Origin: Cycas panzhihuaensis
Taxonomy: Eukaryota; Cycadophyta
Direction of reading: 5' to 3'
DNA: 64,000 nt
NCBI GenBank assembly: GCA_023213395.1
Contig: CM041465.1
Location: forward strand, 4,154,001-4,218,000
The notes under the pieces are model-generated. The model was not told the origin of the DNA. It did not search any database and saw only the letters and a program-made list of their open reading frames with translations. Below are positions 1 to 10,342 of the stretch, piece by piece (positions within the stretch are counted from its first letter, which is position 1; every line of letters starts with the position of its first letter). The position numbers and the translations under genes are program-made.

Positions 1-2
1 GG

Positions 3-458
3 GCCAAGGCTATCTGGACCGTCGTGTATTGCATCAATATTATTAGTCCCTCTAAGCTTGGTCCCTCTCCATATGAAATGTGGTATAGATAAACCCCCTC
101 TATCTCCTACTTCAAAATTTTTGGCTCTACTTATTATGCTCACATTCTAGAGGAACATAAAAACAAGCTCTACGATAGAGCCCCCAAAGGCATCTTTCTT
201 AGACACCCTATGGACAATAAGGGGTATAAGGTTTTCCTGCCTTCATAGTGTAAAATAATCATCACTAAAGATGTTATCTTTGTGGAGACTGAAGATCAGT
301 TACTCATACTTAACTCTAAAACACCTTCATACTGATTTAATGATGCTACTAAATTTGATATCCAGATTCTAAAAATTAGGGGGGGAGATGCTCAACAGAT
401 GCTCAAAATCTTAGAATCTAATAATAGAGACATAGAGGATACAAGCTATGACTTCTAG
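3..458 (+). pseudogene. Copia-A integrase, C-terminal part (broken)
   Basis: The frame reads AKAIWTVVYCIN and PSPYEMW, the conserved end of the copia integrase core and the start of its C-terminal region. It continues through a region equivalent to Copia-B VFIPSQRKIIITRDVIF and ends at a stop at 456-458. In-frame stops and one shift near position 205 break it. The catalytic aspartates lie outside the window. In the living element this enzyme would insert the cDNA into host chromosomes. Matching residues in Copia-B are at 46523-46980. Confidence 0.85.
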
Positions 459-647
459 CTAATGTGTGTACATTTATCACCATCATTTAAGAACAACCAA
501 GTTGACAAAGGTAAATCCATAATAGAAGGACCACCTTCTCAAACATCAATAGCTAGCCCATCTTCTCTAGCATCATCATCTTCCTCTATGGCAAACATTT
601 CATATGATCCTTTTTAGGATCAAAATAAAGACCACGAGGTTGTAGAA

Positions 648-1864
648 ATGAAAATGTCATTCCCAACTCAAGGTTTCCATGAAGCCTATCGGCTGCATAA
701 GGACATGCAACTAGATGAGGTAGGCAAAATTAACATTAGAAATTCTAATAGAGTAAGGATGCATGAATCACTTTTCATTGAGCTTGAACTAGTAGAATTA
801 TACCTTGCTCTTAATGAAGAGCCCCTAACATACCAAGAAGTTATAAAGCATGTAGCTTGGAGAAATGCCATAAATGAAGAGTACCAATCTCTTATCAAGA
901 ATGGTACATGGGAGCTTGTTGATCTACCACTTGGAAGAAAGGTAGTTCAAAACAAATGGGTGTTAAAAAATAAGTACATATCAAATGGTGCCCTAGAAAA
1001 ATACAAGGTGAGGATGGTAGCAAAATGATTCATGTAAAGGGAATGTATCAACTACACTAAAATATTTTCTCCTATAACCAAGTGGCCTACAATCAGAACT
1101 CTTATAGCCCTGGCTACTCAATAGGATTGGAAAATCCACCAACTTAATGTTAAGATCACATTTCTCAATGGGGACCTTAAAGAAGAAATTTACATAGTTT
1201 AGCTAGAAGGATACACGATTGTTGGTTAGGAGCATAAGTTTTGTAGGCTTAGAAAGACCTTGTATAGCCTAAAACAAGCCCCTCATGCTTAGTTTACTAA
1301 GTTGTCTAAGAGAATGAGGTAACTTAGATATGATGTTTATGACTATTAAGATATTGATGCAACACTATTCATCGAGTGCCAAAATGATAAAGTCACTTAC
1401 CTCTTAATCTTTGTGAATGATATGCTAATAATGAGAAATAGTGAATAGGTAATTAGCCAATTAAAGAAGGACCTTACTAAAACTTTTAAATTTTCTGACC
1501 TCGAGTTGATGAAATATTACTTGGGAATTGAAGTAACTCAAAAGAATAGAAAAAGCTTTCTCTCCTAAGAAAAATATATCAATAATCTTCTGATAAATTT
1601 TCAATTGGCTCAACCAATGGCTACACTTATAGAACCTAATGTTAAACTCTTAGTTGATGGTGACACTAGTGAGGTAGACATAATACTCTATAGGTAACTT
1701 GTAGGTACTCTCATCTATATTACTAACACAAGGCCATATATTACATACTCTATTAGTATTCTTATAAAATTCATGACAAATCCTAAGCAAAATCACTGGT
1801 AAGCTAAAATACAAGTGTTGAGGTACTTGAAGATGACCAACAAATATGGTCTATTATATGAACC
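648..1864 (+). pseudogene. Copia-A reverse transcriptase (broken)
   Basis: Copia-type reverse transcriptase (RVT_2 family), which copies element RNA into cDNA. The N-terminal block EEPLTYQEVIKHVAWRNAI is followed by GTWELVDLPLGRKVVQNKWV, typical of the family's start. Further along come [18 protein letters not shown] and the catalytic box, which reads FVNDM instead of the usual FVDDM seen in Copia-B, so one metal-binding aspartate is lost. Stops include TAG for CAG near 1200 and 1447, TAG for TGG near 1290 and TAA for CAA near 1326 and 1567, judged against Copia-B. The frame is cut by the Tat-1 insertion after LLYEP. Confidence 0.92.
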
Positions 1865-4422
1865 TGTTTCCCGACTTCCGGGAATGGATATGGAATCACC
1901 GACTCAGGTAAGTGCAGGTATGTCTCTTGCATTTTCATTGCTTTCTTTTACTGGATGTTTGCTTATGATTCCGCATGTGTATGACTTTGTGGGCGACCTT
2001 GTGGTCATCCACACTTATTTTAGCCTATGACGACTATAGCAGGAACACACTCCCAGTGAGTGTGGCACCCTGGTGACCGTCAGACATTTCCCGTGATCCG
2101 CCTCCTCGCCCGTGATCCACTAGGTTTGCGCCACCTCCGCCTGTGTGATGACTCATCATCGTTTGGTCAACTTGCCACCCCACTCGAGCCCTATTTTTGC
2201 TCCTTTGGACCCGTTTTGTTGGCTTGTTTGCTTCCGGGTAGGTGTTTTAGCGTTATGTCAGCCTTTTCGGTCATCTGCCCCCAACCTGGACTGGTTGGTG
2301 GGCCCCATTTTCAGCTCTAGGTGCGTACCGCCAGATTTTTCATGCATCACGGAATATTCACTGCATCGCAAATATTCCGCCAGACGACTGCCTTAGATTA
2401 TTTTTAGAAATCCGCCGTGGCAATTTCGCATTTATCGAAACCGCCACGTGGCTCGTGACTTTATTCCTCTTCCACCGCGCCTAATCGCACACTTTAGGGT
2501 TTTGCTTGAGTACTTAAGCCCTTTTTGGCTCATTTTCAAGGATCTTTTTGCTCACTTTTGGAATTGCTCTCAAGGAAACACTCTCCGCCTCGCTTCTCTC
2601 TCTGCTTGCCGTGCATCAATTGGACCTGCACCCTTCATACAGTGCCCAACTCTCCTTTGGCGTGGCTGAGACATTCTCCCAGCCCCTCAAACACCTTGGA
2701 GAGGGCTCCTTTGAAGTGGTGTCCACGGCCTCACCTGTGCACCCATAAGCGCCCAAGTGTGTGTTTCCCGTCACACCTCCGTAGCAGGGCCCCAAACCTG
2801 CTCTACTTCAGATCTGGGCTGATTTATCAGTCCCTTTCCGCTGCCCTTTGGCTGAGGCAAATGCCTTGCCTCTTCTCTCTAGGTATTCCTTGTTTATGCT
2901 TATTTTCCTTGTGATTTTCATGCTTCAGCTCGTTTGCTCTTACTTGTTGCTTGAGGGTTGGTTGTCCTCCCTTTGGGGGGCTATTATACCACTCTCCCTA
3001 TGCTTCTTGCCTGCGTTTGCTGTCCAAGGCAGTGGTGTGGAGGGGTTGCATAGGTTTTGGAGAGGAGCTGGGTGGATTCCGTACCACCTTCCACGCCTCC
3101 CTAGCGGCTCTTAGCCCCCAAACCTCCCTCTCGCCTGCGTCGCCTTTGGCTTGCAAATAAGGGTTTGAAGGTTCTCGGTTGCCCAAACTAGCTGTCACAT
3201 GTTGCGTCACTGATTTGGGGCCTCGCTTGGTCCGGCATCACACATAAGTCCCAACCCGGGTTCCTCGCTTCACCTTTCTTCCCTGTGTCACCCGGCTTTG
3301 CTCCTCATAGCATCCCTTGTCATTGTGGGTTCCCTTGGGCCTTTCTTTGCCCCTTTTTGCTACCATTTTCCATCTCTTGTTCTTGACTTTCCCCTCGCTG
3401 CCTCGTGGCTCTTGGGGGGAGGTTTGGGCATCACTTGCAGGAGGTAGGCCACTCCGAGGCTTACCCAGTCATTTACTTTCACTTTGGTCACTTTCTTTTG
3501 ATACTTTGATTGTCGGATTAGTACTAACGCATGTATATTCAAATTCTCGTTCGTGCTATTTAGCCATATATTATTAGAGTTTTTGTGTTGCATGTTAGTG
3601 CTCTTCCGTTGGGAAGAGAAAGAGACCATTGTTCAGTGTACTTGGGAAGCGTGGAGCGCATCGCCTGTGGGCCTAGCTCTAGAAGCACCTTCATATGTGT
3701 TATGTTTTCATGCTATTTCATTTCTTAATTGGTGCTTCTTTTCTTCCTTGGTTTTGCATTTGATTTTCCGGGGAAGGTAAGGAAGCCCCCTCTTCGTCCA
3801 TCGCAATACCTCGCATCCCGTATGTCGTGCGGAGTGGTTAGACGCCCCTCGGGAAGGTTACTTCGTCTCGCACGCCTTCGCTCCAGGTGCACATTCTTTC
3901 CCCTCCGCTACCCTTTCTTTTTCCTTTTATTTCTTTCGTAGTAATTAGTACATCGAAGGATTAAAAGGGAAAAATTGGTTCGGTACTTGCTTGCGATTCT
4001 TTTATCTTGTTTCATGCATCTTTATCATTCGTAGGGAAGATTGTAGGAGTCCTTCTCTCCCTACCTTTCCTCTTCGCTTTGACCGCACGAGTGCCTTGCT
4101 TCCAAAGATCACTCGTGTATCGTTGGGTTGTGTAGGATTGCTCTTGGCCCTGCTCCATTAGGCCTTCTTCCCCTTCCGCCACCCAAGGGTGGGAGGGTCC
4201 TATTCCTGTGTTAACTCAGTTTGCCTTACACACCTTCACCCCTTACTCGAAGCGGTGAAGGGTCACCCGATAGTAGCCATACTCCATTGCAGATCCCGAA
4301 CTGCACTCCAAGACGGGCGCCTCAAGGTAGTTACCCACCTTTAGGTCCCACCTTCCATCATTCCACCACTCACCCTCTCTTACACCTATCGCTTAGGTAG
4401 TTATCCCAGTAGGCAAGGCCCA
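1865..4422 (+). repeat. Tat-1 5' LTR
   Basis: Starts TGTTTCCCGACTTCCGGG and ends ...CCCA just before the primer site. It matches 11643-14204 along its whole length. Differences are transitions plus several clusters of small changes at GC-rich spots (for example around 2070-2110, 2320-2400 and 4305-4325). A splice-donor-like CAGGTAAGTG lies about 45 bases from the start and is kept in Tat-2. A TATA-like TACTTAAG sits near 2510. The exact right end could be up to 9 bases further; 4422 makes the two LTRs equal in length (2558 and 2562 bp). The short reading frames inside have no recognisable domain. Confidence 0.9.
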
Positions 4423-4440
4423 TCGCGACCATATTGGGAC
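4423..4440 (+). other. Tat-1 primer binding site region
   Basis: TCGCGACCATATTGGGAC directly follows the 5' LTR. It lines up with Tat-2 TGGCAACCATACTGGGGA at the same place (35696-35713, minus) and with a decayed version in Tat-3 (41971-41988, minus). The position and shared sequence support a primer site. The donor tRNA cannot be named without a search. It is not the initiator-Met site used by the copia elements here. Confidence 0.65.
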
Positions 4441-4686
4441 CGCCAAGAAGGGAGCTAGTTTCACTCTCTTCGGTTGGTTTCGCTACTCTTGTGTGATCCT
4501 TTCCATACTTATCTCGATTTCCATGTTGGGCACCCCCCAACGCGTGTGTTTTACCGCTTTTTCTCCTTTGCTAACATTGCTGGTTGACCTTGCATGCGGC
4601 GTTTCTCTCGTCGTTTACGCGGTCTACCTCCTTTATTAGAGGACCCCGAGTATCGCCTTCTTGCCTCGTCGGATTCCGATCCGACT

Positions 4687-6905
4687 ATGGAGGGATACTT
4701 TTCCAATTGGACTTACCATACTTCGGCCATGGAAACCCATGCCTTTCCTCCTGTTATTCCCAGGTCCACCTAAGAGGGTGACGACCCCCTTTATTATCCA
4801 AATGACCAATCCCTTTCTTTCGATGCTCATCCTTCTACCCACGTCGTAGAAGGACCCGTTCCTCTTGAGGGTTGCCACGTAGTTGGCAATTCTTATGAGG
4901 AACGTTCCGAGGATCCTACCTTGTTTGAGGTTCCGATCACCTCTTACGAGTGTGTTGGGACTCCTCCTGTCGACGTAGTTGAAGCTTTCAATGAGTGTTG
5001 CTGCGCAACACGCTTGCAACCGCGTCCTAGGTGGTTTGAGATGTTCTTCGTGGAGGGGCCTCTTCCTCTTCCGCTCCCCCACCTCACGCCTCATCCTCAT
5101 CCGCCCTTCCTATGACCACAAATCCCTTCGTGCCTACACGTACGTCCTACTAGTTCCCTGCAGTGGGGGCATGCGTGGCACCTTCCGTCCCTCATCAAGG
5201 TCCTAATACCTTAGGATCTTCTCGTGGTGTGCCTTTTCCTCAATTGAGGGTTAGCATACCCGCTCCTAATCAAACCAATGTGCCATCCCCTAATGTGGCG
5301 CATATCGTCCCTAGTAGGCCTATTGGCCCTACTAGCTTTCCAACCATTAGTCATGTGGGATCCGCTCCCACGCATCTTCCAGCCCAGCACGTTGGTGCTT
5401 CCTTCTACGTTCCCTGTGGTATACCTCTCGACCTTAAAGGTGGTAGAGGAAGTCGTCTTCCCGTTTATGGGGTGGATCCGCTACACCCATATGGGGTTGC
5501 TCCACCTACGGGTGGCCCATATGGGCAAAACCCGGTTCCACATCCATCTTGCCCTTCTTCCAACGCAATCCCATCTGTTGTGCCTTCGCAAGGGAACCCG
5601 ACTCCCTTCCAAGGCACTTACCCCCACACCTCTTTTCAGCAAGGGGTGCTTCCTCAAGGAGGGATGGGTGTTCCACCCCCACCCACTCCTTGTGCGTTAC
5701 CTACTTCGACATTCGTTGATCCTATGGTTCAGGCAAGGGCGCACCCCTTCATGGACTTTAGGTCAACCCCTCTTTCGGTTGAGGCGTTGTGAACCAACTT
5801 GCCGCCTCATCCCCCTGAAGTTCCTAGATTCGATGGAACTGTCAGAAGACTCAAATGAGCATGCCCGTAGTTTTTCTATGGCATGCATCGACTACTGGGC
5901 TTACGACCATATTTTGATGAAACTATTCCCTAGATCCTTGCAGGGTGATGCCCTCAAATGGTTCTACCGTCTCCCTGCCCATTCAATCCATTCATTCCAG
6001 CAATTGGTGGATGAGTTCATCAACTATTTTGATGTAGCTCATCCATTCGAGAGTGGAATGAAGTCTCTTCTCTCACTCAAACAAGGTCACGATGAGATGA
6101 ATCGTGACTTTGTGCGGCGATTCCACAACTTGCTTCACTCCACTAAGGCAACATTGCCCGAGGAGCTGAAGCGAGACCTGTTCGTCAATGCGCTTCGTCC
6201 CGAAGTCCACGTGGAAGTCCTCAAGATGGGGGCGACCACATGTGATTCCATGATCGCCAAGTGCTTGGCGTTGGAGGCTATTGAGATCCAAGTGGGTCTC
6301 AAGAAACATCTTAAGCCCTCACAACGCCGTGAGGCACCACCCCCTACCAAGGATACCAAACCTTCCCAGCCGACGCGGTCTTCCTCTCATCCTACCGAGA
6401 GGACTTTAGACCCTCTCACATCAGCTATACGCTCATTCGAGCGTACGATGAAGGAGCTCAAGCTTCAAGATCCTTCATCTCCTACATCAAACAAGCAAGT
6501 CCAACAAACTACCCAAGCTCCTCTTCCTGTGAATAAACGCCCACCCTCTCAAGCGAGAAGGTCTGACCCTCTGCTTGAGAAGAAGTGGTGCTCCATTCAT
6601 GGGGATTGCTTCCACGACGATTCGCGTTATAGGGCCCAAAGATCCAAAGGATGCCCTCGATGTGATTCTTCTCCCAAACGCCTCAAGGCCTAATTTGGAT
6701 CAACCAGGTTCATAAGGATCTGCTCCTAAGCACGGAACGTGATCGCAATACCCAAACCAAGAACAACCGTAACCGAGGAAGATCGCCTGATCCCCGTCCT
6801 TCCCGCGACAAAGGGAAGGGCGCTAGGAATTCTTCTGCTTTTTCTTGTTCTCCTAGCCGTCGCACCCCGTCACCTTCACGACCCGTGCAATGTGGGAAGA
6901 AGGTG
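4687..6905 (+). pseudogene. Tat-1 gag polyprotein (broken)
   Basis: The gag protein forms the particle around the element RNA. The proposed start ATG at 4687 opens MEGYFSNWTYHTSAMET, matched by Tat-2 at 35458. A long proline-rich N-terminal region (about 5163-5780) has repeated pro/gly motifs. The conserved capsid core runs about 5830-6310 with GDALKWFYRLP, DEFINYFDV and TLPEELKRDLFVN. A variant zinc knuckle of the C-x2-H-x4-H-x4-C type follows at about 6590 (CSIHGDCFHDD), with the last Cys changed to Tyr. A stop at 5790 and a frame change near 5800-5830 separate the N-terminal part from the capsid. The C-terminal basic tail runs on toward the protease without a clear boundary. Confidence 0.88.
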
Positions 6906-7700
6906 ATCTAGTTGCTTAAAGCAACTCCCACTTTTGCCCTTACGCGATCTCAAGCCGCTAAGGAAGCAGCGGGAGTGCTTTGTCCTCCCGCTCCTTCCGA
7001 CCCTCTTCCGGAGACCCTTCCTCCGGAAGTCCCTCTCTTTCCCAAGGCTATTCCTGTATGCCCGGGTCGTTATGACTTCCGAAGGGCACTTACCCAACCT
7101 ACTGGGAAGGGTAAGCCTTTTTCTGTCGTGGACGAGCTCCATACGGTTCTGTCGCAGAATGTCCTTGATGGACGCTCGAGGAGTTGTCCCGAGCAATGCC
7201 CTCCTCCTGGAAGCTTTAGGATCGAGTGATGTACCTGTCCACGCTTTGGGTGTCGCCCAAGGTTGTGGACCCGCTATTTCCTTTGATCCTAAGGATCTTC
7301 CTCGCCGGTGAAAGGGAATGTCGCTGGAACTTCCCATTCACCATTACCATCGACACGACTATACTCTTCAAGAACTGTTGACAATGGTTCTTCCACAATG
7401 CCATGCCCTTGCGTGTCATGCAAGAGCTTGGTATTTCCGCCTGGAACCTGCCTCGGTGATGCCAAGGGTATGATCAGAGCGAGAAGACCCTCCGGGATCT
7501 GTCGATTCCGCTACCCTCGAGGGTAAGACCATTCTTGCCGACGTTGTAGTCCTTGACGTTGATGTGGATTACAACCTCCTTCTAGGTCGTCCATGGCTCG
7601 ATCAAATGGGAGCCGTGTGCTCGACCCTTTGGGGACAACTTAAATTGGCCCATGATGGACGAATGAGAGTGATCCCCGCGAACGCCTTTTACTAAACAAA
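6906..7700 (+). pseudogene. Tat-1 aspartic protease region (broken)
   Basis: Retroviral-type aspartic protease that would cut the gag-pol polyprotein. The lead-in RALTQPTGKGKPFSVVDELHT has a direct counterpart in Tat-2 (RALPQPIVKGKPFSIIDELHT). The active site reads VDNGSS, with Asp at 7380-7382, the same as Tat-2. The end motif DYNLLLGRPWLDQMG (about 7570-7610) is the conserved flap/C-terminal signature. At least two frame changes and a stop near 7310 separate these blocks, so no single frame spans the domain. No sign of separate regulation is seen. Confidence 0.85.
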
Positions 7701-8530
7701 CTCGCTCTACTGGGCTCAAAGAAACCCAGGCTCATCCACTCATGCCTCGGCTTGCTCTATTGGGATACCTAACCCGTCCGAAGAAGACCCCACGTTTCCT
7801 CCTCCTAGTCTCACGCGGTTCGCCCCTATTGGCGTTGGGAGTTACGGGTACCTCGCTTCATTCAGCGATGATGAGTCGCTCGACAAAGACGAGGGTTGTC
7901 CTCACCCCGTCTCTTTCCTCCGCGCCAATAGGTTGCACCTGCCCTATTCTAGATCCCCGTCTAGAACCTCTCTCGTTGGTGAGGCTAGCCCTTCGTGCAT
8001 GTCGCACGTCATCGTCAGGTTGACCCGCCTGGCAAGATTTCTCCTTTTCGCTACTCCCCGTAGGTAATGGTTTTGAGGAATTGCCTTTGCTCCTTCCGAG
8101 GGTCACCTTCTCGCTTCCTTCAGATTTAGTGAGGAAGCCGAGCAACCCGATGGTCATCACGGCCCGTTGCTCTCACTCCTCCCAGACGCCTCCTACTCGA
8201 AGTAAGGTCATCCATGGGGTGGATTATTTCGAGGACGATGAAGCCCTGCTCGAGCATCTAGCAGGCCTTGTACCTAACCTCCGCCTCCGGGTCACCACCG
8301 CTTGGTCACCAGAAGATCCTCGCGATCGATCCACGCCACGATCCGATCCCGTCTCTTATTCCTCCGCCTCCTGTTGATCTTGCCCCTCTCCACTTCGAGG
8401 AAGGCAACGCCATGTGCATGGGGGCAACTCAAGACGTAGTCTTGGCCCCGGGCAAGGTCATTAAGGTTGGGTTGGAATGCTCTCCTGATGAGGTAAGGGA
8501 ATACTCCTTCGCTCCGTGAGTTTCGAGACA
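7701..8530 (+). pseudogene. Tat-1 protease-to-RT linker (broken)
   Basis: A long linker between protease and the start of reverse transcriptase, with no domain I can name. Two blocks are shared with Tat-2: VIHGVDYFEDDEALLEHLAG (about 8205-8265; Tat-2 about 31795-31840) and FEEGNAMCMGATQ followed by APGKVIKVGLECSPDEV (about 8390-8490). Shared protein-level blocks across two diverged copies argue that the linker was coding in the ancestor. Its role is unknown. Frame changes interrupt it here. Confidence 0.7.
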
Positions 8531-8935
8531 TTTTCGCGTGATTATGCCGACATGAAGGGAATCGACCCTCGATTGTCACTCATAACCTCACCACCCTTCC
8601 GGCGCCCGCCTGCGCTAGAAGCGCCCCTTCACCAAGCTCTTTGCCACCGCCAAGATGGAGGTAGAGAGGCTTCCGACCGGGCTCATTACTTCCATCGACC
8701 GCTTGACCAAGTCTCGAACCCCGATGGTTGGCCCTTTGTCATTATCGAATCCTCGATAATGGTGCTTACAGTGATAGCCACCCCGGAAGGACTCGAATTT
8801 GAGAAAGCCATTAATGGATGTTCCTTAAGAAGTTCTACGATGATCCTCTACGATTCCTTCGCCTTGCTTCAAATGAGTTTAAACTACCATCTTAGGTTGT
8901 CCCCATTCTTCCCAACCACGGGTAGAGTGGCAACT
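8530..8935 (+). pseudogene. Tat-1 pol remnant: RT start joined to integrase end
   Basis: The first half (about 8600-8715) reads KLFATAKMEVER then GLITSIDRLTKSRTPM, the extreme start of Tat reverse transcriptase (Tat-2: AIKMEVEKLLNVGLITSID). Directly after, from about 8728, the frame reads WPFVIIESSIM and TPEGLEFEKAING, which is the extreme end of the integrase (Tat-2: LFVILESLM and TLEGLKFQKVVNG). Everything between, roughly 2.4 kb in Tat-2, is missing. The junction lies near 8718-8730. Tat-1 therefore cannot make its own reverse transcriptase or integrase. Confidence 0.83.
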
Positions 8936-9395
8936 TAAGATGGACTCCTTCTTCTTCTTTGTGGTTCCTTCCGCGGAACCCGTGTTCCCATATCCTCTCG
9001 GGAACCCTCGTGTTGTCTTGCTTGGGCATCCCCCAATCAGGAAGACACTTGGGGGCATCATTGCCCCCTTTCCCCGCCTGGCTGCTTCCTTCGCATATCC
9101 CGCTATGCCTCCTCAGACATGTACTGGCCCCGCCTCTCTAACCTCACACTTCTATGTCATCACACTCACGGTGTGTGTGTGTGCCCCTGTTAGGCATGTG
9201 GTCGTACATGGGAGGAAACGTGTGCATCATATAACAAAATATCCACAACATAAAACATCTACAACATAACATTCACAATACTAAAAAATAAATATACATA
9301 TCATCCACATATGATACATCATGCACAGCATCTCATATCCCAATTGGGTTCCAATCACCCCATGCATATATATATACATATCAAAAATCATATCA
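8936..9395. other. Tat-1 spacer after the pol remnant
   Basis: Non-coding stretch between the integrase remnant and the antisense gene remnant. A 44-residue frame starting at 8940 (MDSFFFFVVPSAEPVFPYPL) resembles weakly a minus-strand frame in Tat-2 (about 28640-28800), so it may be an eroded coding tail. It also contains a short CA/TG run with a palindrome (about 9158-9182) and AT-rich simple sequence (9230-9400). No domain recognised. Confidence 0.5.
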
Positions 9396-10092
9396 TCATA
9401 CATCCTGGGAAGTCGGTGTCCTTGCAGGGGGGGTACAATCATATGGTCCTACATATGACCCCCTGGAGGCCCATGCTTTCCCTCGCCGACCGTGATATAC
9501 ATGTCCCATCACTGTGGCCTCGCCTCTGGGTGCCATCTCCTGGCCTCTGTGATCCCTCTCCTGGGAACCACATGCCTCCGAGGCTCCTCCTGGGCCTCCG
9601 TGAGCTGCCTGCCTCGCTCTCCTCATCCCTAGGTCGCCCTCGCCGCTGTGGGTCCGGCCCCTACTCCGGCCGACCTCAAGACCATCTCGCGCTACTAGTT
9701 GATCGGATCCGGCCCGGATACGATCTCGCCTCCCGAGTGCCTCCTCTGTCCCTCGAGACGCCGGTGATCACCGCTACCGGGTTCTCGCCTCCTCTTCTCC
9801 ACCGCACCACCCCGTGCCTCAGAGCTGCACTGCCCTCGCAGCCTCATCTCGCCTGCCTCGCATCATCCCTCTCCCCGCAGTCATCCCCGGATGTGACATG
9901 CTCTTGGGACTCGCAGCCCATATGTCCCTCGCCTCACCAATGGGGTGAACACCTCTCAGGCTCCTCCGCCTAGGCTCATCGCCGCTCGGATGGGCGGTTG
10001 CCTCTCTCGCATACACCGAGGGAATATCTCCCTCGCCATGCCTCCATCGCCTTCTAATCTGCATTCGCCAATGCAACACGCCACGTGTCCCT
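9396..10092 (-). pseudogene. Tat-1 antisense gene, 3' part only (plant-mobile-domain core missing)
   Basis: On the minus strand this block aligns base for base over about 650 bp with the plus strand of Tat-2 27435-28130. That is the part downstream of Tat-2's plant-mobile-domain frame, and so the antisense strand of each element. Shared blocks include the stretch coding CCCATTGGTGAGGC and the later CCATATGATTGTACCC. An acceptor-like AG lies at 10091-10092. The core plant-mobile-domain region, about 1.8 kb in Tat-2, is absent. Open frames here (for example 9819-10079 minus) have no domain I can name. Confidence 0.6.
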
Positions 10093-10342
10093 ATATCTCA
10101 CTATAAGCAACAAACTTTGAACTTCGATTTGGATCAGTTTAGTGATATCCACTCACCGGATCCGGGTCTCGCCATCGCCATATCGCCCTGGGTTTGGCCG
10201 GCTCTCTCGCCTCCTCGATCCGACGGCCTCGATCTCCCTCTGCGTGCCTCCAAAGTTGGGTGGCGCTCATTGTAAGGGAATGGCTCTAGTTTCAGATGAG
10301 AGCCGGTGAAAATGAATCCATTTTCCGCCGATTTCTTATATA
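10093..10342 (-). promoter_or_regulatory. Tat-1 antisense gene 5' region: TATA box, leader and donor-like site
   Basis: Read on the minus strand, TATATAAG (10335-10342) is followed by a leader. That leader matches Tat-2 25428-25617 closely, including AATGGATTCATTTTCAC and CACCCAACTTTGGAGGCAC. It ends in a donor-like GTGAGTGG (GTGAGT at 10151-10156), present in both elements. Conservation of TATA box, leader and donor in order suggests a real transcription unit running against the element. The TATA motif is near-symmetric and could also serve the extra RNase H downstream on the plus strand. Confidence 0.5.

Larger units (their letters stand above)
1..1864 (+). mobile_element. Copia-A, left part: Ty1/copia retrotransposon, 5' end outside window
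   Basis: This is the integrase-to-reverse-transcriptase part of a Ty1/copia element that starts left of the window. It aligns along its length with the same part of Copia-B (46523-48395), so the two are one family. The element is cut at 1864 by Tat-1 and resumes at 14205, where the sequence again matches Copia-B. The coding region is riddled with stops, many at codons that are CAG, CAA or TGG in Copia-B. It cannot encode a working protein. What is seen: alignment with Copia-B and the split coding frame. Inference: Copia-A inserted into Tat-3, because its 3' LTR abuts Tat-3 sequence at 15421. Confidence 0.93.

Noticed and set aside
2060-3941. Many open frames of 60-130 codons in the Tat-1 5' LTR
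   Set aside because: GC-rich LTR sequence gives long frames by chance; none is kept intact in the 3' LTR and none has a known domain.
4636-5100. 154-codon minus-strand open frame in Tat-1
   Set aside because: Opposite strand of the gag N-terminal region, which matches Tat-2 gag on the sense strand; no domain on the minus strand.
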